A DNA stretch of 64,000 bases from a virus. Below, piece after piece: positions 26,919 to 36,500 of this stretch. The stretch covers positions 30,075 to 94,074 of IMG/VR virus record IMGVR_UViG_3300032322_002033; one strand, 5' to 3'. Each line of letters opens with the position of its first letter. The stretch's first letter is position 1. A program made the position numbers and the translations under genes. Under the pieces are notes generated by a model. The model saw only the letters and a program-made list of their open reading frames with translations, was not told the DNA's origin and did no database searches.

Positions 26919-28324
26919 TGGGAATTTTTAGTGGAATAGTAAACTATCAAAATTTTGAGGTAGAATCAGGTATAACATCTAATTTTTTTATATCTCCAAC
27001 TATCTCCGCTAATACAATTTCAGGTGGGGCATTATCGGCTTTATATGTTGCTAGCGGAAAAGTTACAAATCAGGAGTTTAAATATTTGAGTGGAACTACA
27101 TCAAGTATTCAAATTCAAATAAATTCTTTAGCAAATAAAAACGAACAGTTTGTTTCTTATAGTGCGAGTACTAATTTAGATAATGATAAAAGTAGTATTG
27201 CGGGAAATGCTATAACATTTAGTCAAGGAAATAAAGAACTACTTATTAATACCACATTAACCAGTACTGAATTTGTTTGGATTAATTTTAATATGACGGA
27301 CATATCCGTAACATCAATAACTAATTGGAATCCAACAGGTTTTCAAACAAATAATAATAATAGAGCTACACATATAATAATTGGTGGGGGGTCAACATCT
27401 GTCTATCCTTCAGTAATTTCAGGATTAACTGGTGGTACTAATGGTAGAATTGCAATAATAAGTAATTTGGGTACAGGATTTCCTGTGATATTTGAAAATA
27501 ATAGTTCAAAATGTCCGACAATTTGTAAATTTAATTTTTCAAATAACGAGGCATATTTTTTACCTCATAACGCAACTATGACTTTAATATATGATGGAGA
27601 GTCTCAGTCGTGGAAGGAATTTTATCCATTAACAAGAGAAAGTATGTTTTCTACATACCAAGACTTTAACTATGTTGGTCGAAATACTAATTTTGGAAAT
27701 GGTGCTTATGGTAGATTTTATTCATCGCAAGGAGTAATTGCATATACAGGTTTTAATGATACTAATAGTGTTATTTCTTTTAGGGGTACGAGTACTTATG
27801 CAGCACCTGGATTATCCGCAAGCTATTGTGCCGGAAGAGTCCCCCAAAGCTTAGGAGGTTCACAGTTCACTTTTTTTTTATCAAAAGTTGCAATTGATAA
27901 TGATTTTGCAGGTCAAATGACTTTTGAAAACACAGTTGCGGTATTAAATAACGGCAAAGTCAATAATTATGGACAGGTGTGTGGTGCGGTAGGTACGGCA
28001 GCTAGTTCTAATCAGCATTGGATGATTTCTGGGAATAATTGGGTAAATATGGCAACAGTTGCTGGGTCGATAGTTCAAGTTACGCCTACAAATTTATTGG
28101 CATCTGATAGTGTGTTTAATTTTGTGTATTTAGGTATTGCAAATAATAATACAAGATGTTTTTGGTTTTATTCTAAAGACGGAAATGAATATGAAATAAG
28201 TAACATTAGAGCACAAGCATCTAATAATTTTATGGCAGGATTTGGGGCAGGTGTAAGGATAGTTACGCCAACAACAATCACACCAACTTTATTTGTTGAC
28301 TGGTATGGAATGAATTTAAATTAA
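26918..28324 (+). CDS. Tail fibre paralogue 1
   Basis: A 468-residue fibre-type protein. Near residues 50-70 it has NQEFKYLSGTTSSIQIQIN, a motif very common near the shaft start of phage tail fibres and shared by the next two genes. A middle segment GGTNGRIAIISNLGTGFPVI also recurs in them. The C-terminal half has the tip-like strands SSNQHWMISGNNWVNM and FNFVYLGIANNNTRCFWFY. It overlaps the previous stop by one base (TAATG). Three tandem paralogues imply either hetero-fibres or alternative specificities. Confidence 0.7.
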   Translation: MGIFSGIVNYQNFEVESGITSNFFISPTISANTISGGALSALYVASGKVTNQEFKYLSGTTSSIQIQINSLANKNEQFVSYSASTNLDNDKSSIAGNAITFSQGNKELLINTTLTSTEFVWINFNMTDISVTSITNWNPTGFQTNNNNRATHIIIGGGSTSVYPSVISGLTGGTNGRIAIISNLGTGFPVIFENNSSKCPTICKFNFSNNEAYFLPHNATMTLIYDGESQSWKEFYPLTRESMFSTYQDFNYVGRNTNFGNGAYGRFYSSQGVIAYTGFNDTNSVISFRGTSTYAAPGLSASYCAGRVPQSLGGSQFTFFLSKVAIDNDFAGQMTFENTVAVLNNGKVNNYGQVCGAVGTAASSNQHWMISGNNWVNMATVAGSIVQVTPTNLLASDSVFNFVYLGIANNNTRCFWFYSKDGNEYEISNIRAQASNNFMAGFGAGVRIVTPTTITPTLFVDWYGMNLN

Positions 28325-29875
28325 ATGGGAAAAATAGTTAAAACATATGGAAATTTATCAGTATCCTCGACAGCTAATACCTTGTCCTTTACCTCAAATA
28401 CAATAAATGGTGGGCTATTATTAGGGAATATTGATGCGTCATTTATAGGAACCGGAGATTCTTTGACTAACAAATCAAATTTTGTAACCAATATTGAATT
28501 TATTTATTTGTCAGGATTAACAGGTCACGTGCAAACACAGATAAATGAAAAATCTTATAGTAGTCTGTCGTATCTAACAACTTTATCATCCCCAAACTTA
28601 ATTAATTCAAAAATAATTTCCGCAGATACTAATATAAAATTTGTAACAAGTTCAACAGAAATAGTAATTAATCAGTGGATAGGAGCGTTAGAATTCGGTT
28701 CAATTAGTGTATCAACATCGGGGGATAGCTCATATTCTGTAAATAATTTAACTTTGACTGGTTGGAACGATGTATACCCTAATAGGGCATTACAAATTAA
28801 AATAAATCCTCTATGTGTCTTGAAATTAACAGGTTTGGTTGGGGGTTCTGACGGCAGAATGGTAACAATAACAAATGTTGGGAATTTTTTAATAATTATT
28901 GAAAATTTAAGTCAGAATAGTAACTCTGACAATAATTTTTCACTTTACAATAAAACCAGTTATTTTTTGGGTAAGAATTCATCAATTAATTTTTTATACA
29001 ATAATAATTTAAAAAAATGGGTACAAAATCTATCGTATCCTAATAACGAATTTTTAATTTACGATGATTTTACAAAGTCTTATTTTGCAGATATTACAAC
29101 AACTTCATTATATTCAGGTTTAACTTCAGCATCAACACTATCAACAATAATTTATAGTGGTGGAACACAACCAGGAGCTACTTTTGTACCTGGATTTAGA
29201 ACCTTTTCAGGATGTGCCACAGGTGCTGTCGAATTATATAAAAATTTTCAAAATAATTCAACAAATTCAACATCTTCGATATCTATAGGTTTTAGGGATA
29301 ATTATAAAGGATTTCAATCTAAAACAGGATATTCTATGACAATTATTTCTAAATTCACCTCAATTAAAAACGTTCCCCCATTTTTAGGTCCTTTGGATAA
29401 TTGGGCATTAACTTTAGGTACTAAAAATGTTAATATTTTAACAAATTACTCAGCAACCACAAATAGTAATACCATATTTCCAAATTTTAATGGAGGTACT
29501 TTTTGGTTGTTTGATTATAGTGGTAGTCCACAATATGCAAGATTTGCGGTTCAGGACACTTCAAACTCAACAATCGTAAAAAATTCAACTTTTAATTTAT
29601 TAGATATTACAGGTAACACTTTTAAAACTTTTGGGGTTTATTCATTAACACCTTCAGGGTCTTCTTTTGGTAGTTCTACTTTTTTTTGGTGTGTAAATTC
29701 AGGAAGTTCTGAAAATTATATAATAGAGCCACCAATATTCCATACAGGAGGGACTATAAATGGATATCCTTCACTTACTTTTTACGGTGCTTACAATTAT
29801 AGTGGTAATAGTAATTTTAATAATGTATCTAAAATTGTTGTGGACAATTTTGGATTTGATTTTAAAAAAATATAA
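28325..29875 (+). CDS. Tail fibre paralogue 2
   Basis: A 516-residue paralogue of its two neighbours. The motif NIEFIYLSGLTGHVQTQIN lies near residue 57, then GGSDGRMVTITNVGNFLIII and a tip domain with GGTFWLFDYSGSPQYARFAV, FGVYSLTPSGSSFGSSTFFW and HTGGTINGYPSLTFYG. The tip is closer to that of the next gene than to paralogue 1. It starts immediately after the preceding stop (TAAATG). The sandwich-like tip could bind a host surface glycan, which is inference. Confidence 0.7.
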   Translation: MGKIVKTYGNLSVSSTANTLSFTSNTINGGLLLGNIDASFIGTGDSLTNKSNFVTNIEFIYLSGLTGHVQTQINEKSYSSLSYLTTLSSPNLINSKIISADTNIKFVTSSTEIVINQWIGALEFGSISVSTSGDSSYSVNNLTLTGWNDVYPNRALQIKINPLCVLKLTGLVGGSDGRMVTITNVGNFLIIIENLSQNSNSDNNFSLYNKTSYFLGKNSSINFLYNNNLKKWVQNLSYPNNEFLIYDDFTKSYFADITTTSLYSGLTSASTLSTIIYSGGTQPGATFVPGFRTFSGCATGAVELYKNFQNNSTNSTSSISIGFRDNYKGFQSKTGYSMTIISKFTSIKNVPPFLGPLDNWALTLGTKNVNILTNYSATTNSNTIFPNFNGGTFWLFDYSGSPQYARFAVQDTSNSTIVKNSTFNLLDITGNTFKTFGVYSLTPSGSSFGSSTFFWCVNSGSSENYIIEPPIFHTGGTINGYPSLTFYGAYNYSGNSNFNNVSKIVVDNFGFDFKKI

Positions 29876-29876
29876 T

Positions 29877-31415
29877 ATGTCAGAAATAGGTCAAATAAGA
29901 GGAAGATTTGTTAGTTCAAACTTTAGTGGGTTTTCAAACAGTCTTAGTTCAACTACAATATCAGCCACTACTTTTTTTGGTAATATTAGTGCCAAATTTA
30001 TAGGTACGGGTACAACAATTGGGGATACCCCAAATTTTGTGACTGACTTAGAATTTTCATATTTATCCGCAACGACCTCTAACATTCAAACTCAAATCAA
30101 TACTAAAGCGAGAAAATTAGACCCATTTTTAACTTATTCTTCAGAGACTAATTTAACAGATTACCGACAAATTTCGGCCGGAACAAACATAAATTTTACA
30201 TCATCCACTACTAATTTTGGAATTTCTGCAAAATTTGATTTATTTAACCCAAATATAGTTTATGATACACCAACAATTCCCTCAAATAAAATAATTTTAG
30301 ATTATTTCCCAAATGGGTGGTCTAACACCTATCCAAACAGAGCAACTCATTTAATAATTAACCCAACAGGAGTAACCCAAATATTTAATTTGAGTGCAAA
30401 CACATTCGACTCACAATTAAATAGATTTGTAACAATCACAAACGTTGGTAACTATGTAATAATATTAGGAGGTACCCCATCATCAAGGGTTGGAAAATTT
30501 GAGGGAATCCCCACAATAGTGATGGGTGGAATGGCAAATTCAAGTTACACAACTGGATTTTATTTAATGCCTAATAAAAGTGTAAGTTTCGTTTGGTATA
30601 ATTTTAATTGGTATATGATAAATTCATATTTGGCGGATAAACAATGCGGTCTGGATGCTAATGATTTATTTTTAGTTGTACCTGATACCGCAAATTCCCC
30701 TTTGAATAGCGGATTAAATCTACAGTCAAAAAACTACACAATGTGGTGTGACCCAAGTCTAACTCGTTCTTGTTTTGGTGGGGACCATGGTGCCCTCTTA
30801 AACGGATATATTGCATTTGGGGCACCAAATAACGGTTCGTGTTCTATAGGCTCTTTTTCTAATACCGCATTTCAATCTCAATCAGGTATGTCTTTTTTAT
30901 ACACAGTAATGACTAGAGCTAAATTTGTGGTGGATAATTATCGAACCACTAAAATATTTGGAACTCAAAATAGATTATCAACGACCTCATATACTGCATT
31001 AACAAATAATTTCCAAACCATCCCTAATCTTGGTGGGGGGACATTTATGTTAAATGATTACAGACGTAACCAAAACTATTGGTCCATGTGCGTACAAACT
31101 CAAGATGGTTCTACAATTGTCTCATCGTCTACTTTGCCTTTTTCAGCATTGACCTCAGAAACTGTTGCGGTACATTTTGGATTATACACAATAAATCCAT
31201 CAGGTAGTAGTTTAGGTAGTACAACATTTTTTTGGAGAAAGACTTCCGACACGTATTGGACTATTGAAAATGAGATATTTCACACCGGTTCAACTATCAA
31301 CGGTAACCCTTCATATGTATTATACGGGATTACAGGTAACAGCTCATCTATATCGACACGAGAATGTCAACAAGATTTGTATTATATGGGACACGCGGTT
31401 GGTTATTTAAATTGA
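29877..31415 (+). CDS. Tail fibre paralogue 3
   Basis: The ATG at 29877 is chosen, one base after the previous stop; an upstream in-frame ATG would bury 39 hydrophobic residues in the preceding gene and is rejected. The product (512 residues) has DLEFSYLSATTSNIQTQIN near residue 57, RFVTITNVGNYVIILGGTPS in the middle and a tip with GGTFMLNDYRRNQNYWSMCV, FGLYTINPSGSSLGSTTFFW and EIFHTGSTINGNPSYVLYG, close to paralogue 2. It is the last gene of the fibre block. Its TGA stop lies within the -35 box of the polymerase promoter. Confidence 0.7.
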   Translation: MSEIGQIRGRFVSSNFSGFSNSLSSTTISATTFFGNISAKFIGTGTTIGDTPNFVTDLEFSYLSATTSNIQTQINTKARKLDPFLTYSSETNLTDYRQISAGTNINFTSSTTNFGISAKFDLFNPNIVYDTPTIPSNKIILDYFPNGWSNTYPNRATHLIINPTGVTQIFNLSANTFDSQLNRFVTITNVGNYVIILGGTPSSRVGKFEGIPTIVMGGMANSSYTTGFYLMPNKSVSFVWYNFNWYMINSYLADKQCGLDANDLFLVVPDTANSPLNSGLNLQSKNYTMWCDPSLTRSCFGGDHGALLNGYIAFGAPNNGSCSIGSFSNTAFQSQSGMSFLYTVMTRAKFVVDNYRTTKIFGTQNRLSTTSYTALTNNFQTIPNLGGGTFMLNDYRRNQNYWSMCVQTQDGSTIVSSSTLPFSALTSETVAVHFGLYTINPSGSSLGSTTFFWRKTSDTYWTIENEIFHTGSTINGNPSYVLYGITGNSSSISTRECQQDLYYMGHAVGYLN

Positions 31416-31440
31416 CAAACCCAAATTTGTAAATTATAAT
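31412..31440 (+). promoter_or_regulatory. Sigma-70-consensus-like promoter of DNA polymerase
   Basis: TTGACA at 31412-31417, a 17-base spacer and TATAAT at 31435-31440: an exact match to the primary sigma consensus. It lies 63 bases before the polymerase ATG and overlaps the stop of the upstream fibre gene. It differs from the TATTTAT elements of virion genes. Confidence 0.65.
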
Positions 31441-31460
31441 TAAACCAAAATAAGGTAAAC

Positions 31461-31478
31461 TCCGACCTATAATTCGGA
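31461..31478. promoter_or_regulatory. Inverted repeat in polymerase leader
   Basis: TCCGA and TCGGA flank 8 bases, downstream of the promoter and 25 bases before the ATG. It could be an operator or a weak leader hairpin; T4 DNA polymerase is translationally autoregulated through a leader hairpin, so the position is suggestive only. Confidence 0.3.
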
Positions 31479-31503
31479 AGCAAATACACCAAAAGTTTAA
31501 TTT

Positions 31504-34299
31504 ATGATATCAAATGAAGAAATTGAGAATTTCCTACAAGGAAATGACGATGAGAAATACATCATCGGAGTAGAATACGATTACGTCAAAGATTGTGTTT
31601 GGAAAATTATTGAAGACCCTATTCACGGAAAACTAATTAAAAAAGATACATTCATCCCATTTGCATGGGTTGGTGACTTACGTGGATTAAACTTTTATCA
31701 ATCATCAAAAGCGTTACAGAAAGAAGCAATGACAAAACATAAGATTGTCATTGAAAAATTACGAACTGATGGTAATGAGCGATTAGAAAAAGGTTTGACA
31801 TTTATGGTTAAATCCCTAAATGGTTATCGTTCTCTTATTCAGTTTTTTAGAGATGGTGGAGTTGACCCTTGGGGTGAAAAGACCAAAGGACTTATCCTTA
31901 TTCTACCACCTGTTGAGCAATTTCTAGTTACAAAGGAGAAACGACTATTCAAAGGATTTGACGATTACAATAGTATTACGAGGTTTGTATTTGACTTAGA
32001 GACGACCGCATTAGAACCAAAGGATGGTCGTATCTTTATGATAGGGATGAAAACCAATAAAGGTTTTAGTCAAGTAATTGAGTGTTCAACTGAAGAACAA
32101 GAAAGAGAAGGTATTATCAAATTCTTTAATACCATAGATGAACTTAAACCAAGTATCATTGCATCTTATAACGGATTTAACTTTGACTGGTTTTGGATAT
32201 TTGAAAGAGCCAAGGCTCTAAAATTGGATATTAAGAAAGTTGCAAAAACTCTTAATCCAATTAACCCAATCAAACAATCTGAAAGTATGTTGAAACTCGC
32301 AAACGAGGTTGAAAGATTTAATCAGACATCTATGTGGGGGTATAACGTTGTGGATACATTACATGCAGTTAGAAGAGCTCAAGCAATTAACTCATCTATT
32401 AAATCTGCGGGTTTGAAGTATATCACCCAATATATTAAAGCCGAGGCCGCTGACCGAGTTTATATTGACCACACAGATATTGGTTCGTTCTACGCTAAGA
32501 AAGAAGAGTATTGGTTAAACATCCAAAACGGAAAATATAAGAAAGTGGGGATTGATACCTCAATTGATGAAGCGTGTTCCAAACATTCAAATGTTTATAT
32601 TAAAACAACAGGTGATGATTTGGTTGAACGATACCTTGACGATGACTTGGAGGAAACTTTAACCGTAGATGAGGAATTCAATCAGGGTTCGTTCCTACTT
32701 GCGTCTTTGGTCCCAACAACATATGAAAGGGTTTCCACTATGGGAACTGCAACATTATGGGAAATTCAAATGAGAGCTTGGTCATACAAACATAATTTGG
32801 CAATTCCCGCAAAGAATGAAAAAACAGAATTTGTTGGTGGATTATCGCGACTACTTAAAGTAGGATACTCAACTGATGTATTGAAACTTGACTTCTCGTC
32901 ACTTTACCCTTCAATACAACTTGTACACGATGTATTCCCAACTTGTGATATTACAGGAGCAATGAAAGGAATGTTAAATTACTTCCGTAATACTCGTATT
33001 AAGTATAAAAACTTGGCTAAAGAATATGCCGATATAGATAAGAAACAATCGACATCTTATGATAGAAAACAATTACCGATTAAGATTTTCATCAATAGTA
33101 TGTTTGGCGCGTTATCTGCACCACAGGTATATCACTGGGGTGATATGTATATGGGTGAACAGATTACTTGTACAGGACGACAATACCTTCGTCAGATGTT
33201 ACGTTTCTTTATGAAACGAGGTTATACTCCACTTGTATGTGATACGGATGGTATGAACTTCTCATTACCTGAAGGTGGTGTGGATGATAGAAGATACATT
33301 GGTAAGGGTAACAATTGGTTGGTTAAAGAAGGTAAGGAATACAAAGGTTATGATGCTGATGTTGCCGAGTTTAACGATATGTTTATGAAAGGTGCGATGG
33401 GTCTTGACTGTGATGGAACTTGGAAATCTTGTATGAACATTGCTCGTAAGAACTATGCAACAATGGAACATAATGGTAAGATTAAACTTACAGGTAACTC
33501 AATTAAGAGTAAGAAACTACCACTTTATATTGAGGACTTTTTGGACAAAGGAATTAAGATGTTGTTAGAAGGTGATGGTCAATCATTTGTTGAATGGTAT
33601 TACGAGTACTTGGAAGTAATCTTTAACCAACAAATTCCATTAATGAAGATTGCCCAAAGAGCAAAGGTTAAGTTATCAATTGACGATTATAAAAAACGTT
33701 CAAAGGAAAAGACCAAAGCTGGTAATGAGATGTCTCGTATGGCTCATATGGAATTGGCAATCCGTGATGGTATTGCCGTGAGTTTAGGTGATGTAATATT
33801 CTATGTAAATAATGGTGTTAAAGCATCGCACGGAGATGTCCAAAAGGTTAATAAACCTAAAAAAGGGTGGTCACAATCTGATTTGGATAATATGATGGAA
33901 GGATATGGTAAAATACCTCGTGAAATGGTTGAATCGTATGTAAAACTTAATTGTTATCGTCTTAACCCATCAGAATTGGAGTCCAATCCTAATATGACTG
34001 GTGAATATAACGTAGCGAGAGCTGTTGTAACTTTTAATAAAAGAATTGAACCATTGTTGATTGTGTTTGGTGAAGAAGTTAGAAATAATCTAATTGTTAC
34101 TGACCCTAAAGACAGAGGGTTGTTTACTAAAGACCAATGTAAATTGATTAATGGTGTTCCTTTTGAACCTGCGGACCAAGATAGTATTGAGGACTTGTTA
34201 ACTATTACAGAACAAGAAAAGGTATATTGGGGGAAACGAGGTATTGACCCTGAATATATTTACGAACTCGCTGAAGAAGGATGGGAAGAAATGGTCTAA
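31504..34299 (+). CDS. Family B DNA polymerase (T4 gp43-like)
   Basis: A 931-residue replicative polymerase with proofreading. The exonuclease domain shows Exo I FDLETTALEP (near 161-170) and Exo II ASYNGFNFDWFW (near 220). The polymerase motifs are A KLDFSSLYPSI (near 461), B KIFINSMFGALS (near 526) and C VCDTDGMNF (near 577). Motif C has Gly where Ser is usual in DTDS, and the A-to-B distance of about 64 residues is shorter than in T4/RB69, pointing to compact fingers. Length is close to T4 gp43 (898). It has its own TTGACA/TATAAT promoter. The stop overlaps that of the convergent gene at 34296. Confidence 0.95.
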   Translation: MISNEEIENFLQGNDDEKYIIGVEYDYVKDCVWKIIEDPIHGKLIKKDTFIPFAWVGDLRGLNFYQSSKALQKEAMTKHKIVIEKLRTDGNERLEKGLTFMVKSLNGYRSLIQFFRDGGVDPWGEKTKGLILILPPVEQFLVTKEKRLFKGFDDYNSITRFVFDLETTALEPKDGRIFMIGMKTNKGFSQVIECSTEEQEREGIIKFFNTIDELKPSIIASYNGFNFDWFWIFERAKALKLDIKKVAKTLNPINPIKQSESMLKLANEVERFNQTSMWGYNVVDTLHAVRRAQAINSSIKSAGLKYITQYIKAEAADRVYIDHTDIGSFYAKKEEYWLNIQNGKYKKVGIDTSIDEACSKHSNVYIKTTGDDLVERYLDDDLEETLTVDEEFNQGSFLLASLVPTTYERVSTMGTATLWEIQMRAWSYKHNLAIPAKNEKTEFVGGLSRLLKVGYSTDVLKLDFSSLYPSIQLVHDVFPTCDITGAMKGMLNYFRNTRIKYKNLAKEYADIDKKQSTSYDRKQLPIKIFINSMFGALSAPQVYHWGDMYMGEQITCTGRQYLRQMLRFFMKRGYTPLVCDTDGMNFSLPEGGVDDRRYIGKGNNWLVKEGKEYKGYDADVAEFNDMFMKGAMGLDCDGTWKSCMNIARKNYATMEHNGKIKLTGNSIKSKKLPLYIEDFLDKGIKMLLEGDGQSFVEWYYEYLEVIFNQQIPLMKIAQRAKVKLSIDDYKKRSKEKTKAGNEMSRMAHMELAIRDGIAVSLGDVIFYVNNGVKASHGDVQKVNKPKKGWSQSDLDNMMEGYGKIPREMVESYVKLNCYRLNPSELESNPNMTGEYNVARAVVTFNKRIEPLLIVFGEEVRNNLIVTDPKDRGLFTKDQCKLINGVPFEPADQDSIEDLLTITEQEKVYWGKRGIDPEYIYELAEEGWEEMV

Positions 34300-34631
34300 G
34301 ATTGTTTCAACCCATCTGAGGATACAATATACCAATTACCAAAGGCATAATACATTTCAATTGATGCTCCTTTTTCAATATTGATTTCATTAAATTCTTC
34401 ATCAATTAAACCATTTAATGGTAAAATTTTTGTAGATGTCAGGGCTTTAATGATGATATGGTCAGTATTTGTATTGTCTAATTTAATGGTAATATTTTGA
34501 TTTTCTTTTGTGATGATAACACATTCACCATTTGTTGTGTATTCACTATCACTAACTAAACATAATTGACTGGTCATTAAAGTTTGACCAGCAATTATTC
34601 TTCTCATCGGTACTGATTTTAAGATTGGCAT
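34296..34631 (-). CDS. Hypothetical small virion-type protein
   Basis: A 111-residue beta-rich protein, distal in the unit that starts at 35761. The segments NITIKLDNTNTDHIIIKAL and SIEMYYAFGNWYIVSSDG resemble the closing strands of phage fibre or head-decoration domains, but no family is recognised. Its stop overlaps the polymerase stop on the other strand, leaving no room for a terminator between the convergent genes. It follows the neck-like gene after 2 bases. Confidence 0.6.
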   Translation of the reverse strand: MPILKSVPMRRIIAGQTLMTSQLCLVSDSEYTTNGECVIITKENQNITIKLDNTNTDHIIIKALTSTKILPLNGLIDEEFNEINIEKGASIEMYYAFGNWYIVSSDGLKQS

Positions 34632-34633
34632 AA

Positions 34634-35761
34634 TTAAATCACATATAAGTTTCTTGGGAACGCTCTTGTCTTCATTTGTTTCTGTAAGTTTTCAGCAATT
34701 GCTGCTTCACGTTCCATTATTTTTTCAGGTCTTAATCTTGTTAATTTTCCTTCAGCTCCAAACAAATCATCCCAAAGTTTTGCCTTTTCATCTTTTGCTT
34801 CACTTGCCAAAGATTGGTATTCCATAGTTACTTCACTTTCAGGTGTTTTTAAATTTCCTGAATATTTTCCTCTGACTTTTGACAAAGTTTCTTTACATGA
34901 TGCAATAAACCATCTTCTAACCCATTGCTGTGACGGATTATTTAAATCATTCCATGTTAAAACTTCCATAGGTACATCTGACGGCATTCTTATAATATCA
35001 GGATTTGCCTTTAAACAAGCATCTCTATCGTCAGGACCAACATCATAATACCAATACCAAACTTGCGAATGTTTTAAAGAAGAGTTACCAAAGTCAAATT
35101 TCCCACCTGGTGTTTGCATTAAATGTATCGCTTTTTTACCATCAGGTAATGAAGTAATTCTATATGTTAAATCACCGGCAATAATTCTTCTTTGTATGTT
35201 AATTTGTTGTAAACGTAACATCATATCAAACGCTGGCATCATAAAATAAGAACCCGTATATCCCATCTGAGTATAACCTGCCGGACCACCCATACCATAT
35301 CCACCCAAAGCTCCAAAACTCCAAGGGTCAAATAAAAGGTTATTCATTGCGGTTGGAGTAAACCATAAAAGTTCATTAACTTCTCTACCTGCAGGAATTT
35401 CATAAATTTGTTTATTTGGTTCTAAAGTGATATAATCTTTTTTTAATTCCCAATCCCCAAGTGGTGACGATTGTAAACCAACAATTTTAGAATACGCTTG
35501 TGCATATCTATTTTCATAATCCAAACTTTTTGTAATAAATGCTCTCGATAATGATTGGGTATCTAAGTTTAGATTGTATAATGAAGTCCACTGAGTATCA
35601 ATCAACCAATCTTGAATGTATTGTGAATAATCACCTATTGAAAATTCTAATAGTGTATCCATTTGCTCATCTTCTAATTCGATTGAACGCAAAGGAGCCC
35701 CGAGTACGTGTCTTATTTTGGTATATAATTCACTTCTAAATGGTTCTGAAATTATTGACAT
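34634..35761 (-). CDS. Neck protein, T4 gp13-like
   Basis: A 375-residue protein. The N-terminus FRSELYTKIRHVLGAPLRSI, ELEDEQMDTLLEFSIGDYSQ follows the pattern of T4-type gp13 neck proteins, in which a helical N-terminal adaptor lies above the portal exit. The middle has an aromatic, Gly-rich stretch (LGGYGMGGPAGYTQMGYTG), and the C-terminal half is helical and charged. It is somewhat longer than T4 gp13 (about 309). A gp14-like and a gp15-like gene follow on the other strand at 38308 and 38823, which supports the call; the sequence evidence alone is moderate. Confidence 0.55.
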   Translation of the reverse strand: MSIISEPFRSELYTKIRHVLGAPLRSIELEDEQMDTLLEFSIGDYSQYIQDWLIDTQWTSLYNLNLDTQSLSRAFITKSLDYENRYAQAYSKIVGLQSSPLGDWELKKDYITLEPNKQIYEIPAGREVNELLWFTPTAMNNLLFDPWSFGALGGYGMGGPAGYTQMGYTGSYFMMPAFDMMLRLQQINIQRRIIAGDLTYRITSLPDGKKAIHLMQTPGGKFDFGNSSLKHSQVWYWYYDVGPDDRDACLKANPDIIRMPSDVPMEVLTWNDLNNPSQQWVRRWFIASCKETLSKVRGKYSGNLKTPESEVTMEYQSLASEAKDEKAKLWDDLFGAEGKLTRLRPEKIMEREAAIAENLQKQMKTRAFPRNLYVI

Positions 35762-35776
35762 GATATTTCTTTATAT

Positions 35777-35783
35777 ATAAATA
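35777..35783 (-). promoter_or_regulatory. TATTTAT late-promoter-like element
   Basis: gaTATTTATatataaag on the minus strand, 15 bases before the ATG at 35761 of the neck-like gene. Confidence 0.5.
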
Positions 35784-35787
35784 TCAT

Positions 35788-36495
35788 CTACTTTTTTTCA
35801 ATTTTTGTTTTGTATAAATCGTTGACAAATTTCCAATTAACAGCCTCCCAAAAGTTTTGAATATATTCATCTCTTTTGTTTTGGTATTTTAAGTAATACG
35901 CGTGTTCCCATAAATCCAATCCTAATAACGGAAACCCACCATAATCAAAAATATTCATAAGTGGGTTATCTTGATTTGCGGTTGACATAATTTTTAAATT
36001 TCCCTTATCGGTTAAAATTAACCAAATCCAACCTGACCCAAATCTTTTTTTTGCCTCAGACTCAAACCTAATTCTAAATTTTTTATATCCTCCAAAATCC
36101 TTAACAATTTTTTCCAAAATTTCACCAAATGGTTTTTGTGGAGTTGGGGACAACATTTTCCAAAATAACGCGTGATTAAATGCCCCACCTGCGTTATTTC
36201 TAATTGTTGTATTATACTTTGAAATTTGTTTAACAATATTTTCTAATTCAACATCTCCGTAATCTTTCTTTCGTAGTGCTGAATTTAATTTTTTAACATA
36301 ACCCTTATAATGTTTTTGATAATGAAACTTCATAGTTTCAGGGTCAATAAACCTTCTTAAAGAAGCGTAACTATATGGTAATTTATCAATACCAATAGTC
36401 TTCATTTCTGTTAAAAAATATCTCTCACTTTCTAACAGATTTTCCCCACTAATTTTTTTAATTAAATTTTCAGTTAAAATATTAAGTGACTTCAT
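35788..36495 (-). CDS. Mn-type superoxide dismutase with N-terminal extension
   Basis: Converts superoxide to hydrogen peroxide and oxygen. From ATG 36495 the product has 235 residues. The Fe/Mn fold starts at LPYSYASL (about 39); metal ligands are His58 (MKFHYQKHY), His108 (GGAFNHALFW), Asp194 and His198 (DLWEHAYY). The Gly-Gly pair before the NH motif and STANQDNPLM with Gln175 are features of Mn rather than Fe enzymes. Some 38 residues precede the core (MKSLNILTENLIKKISGENL and on), longer than in cellular enzymes and with Leu-x-Glu sites. A TATTTAT element five bases upstream suggests late, virion-linked expression. SOD genes are rare in phages. Confidence 0.92.
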   Translation of the reverse strand: MKSLNILTENLIKKISGENLLESERYFLTEMKTIGIDKLPYSYASLRRFIDPETMKFHYQKHYKGYVKKLNSALRKKDYGDVELENIVKQISKYNTTIRNNAGGAFNHALFWKMLSPTPQKPFGEILEKIVKDFGGYKKFRIRFESEAKKRFGSGWIWLILTDKGNLKIMSTANQDNPLMNIFDYGGFPLLGLDLWEHAYYLKYQNKRDEYIQNFWEAVNWKFVNDLYKTKIEKK

Positions 36496-36500
36496 CACTT

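Noticed and set aside
29760-29876. Hydrophobic N-terminal extension of fibre paralogue 3 as a membrane anchor
   Set aside because: It lies inside the previous gene in another frame; the ATG at 29877, one base after that stop, is the better start.
10049-31415. Diversity-generating retroelement acting on fibre genes
   Set aside because: No reverse transcriptase, template repeat or accessory gene is seen in the window, and the repeats are explained as protein modules.
34296-34299. Terminator between the convergent polymerase and minus-strand genes
   Set aside because: The two stops overlap and no hairpin with a T run is visible there.
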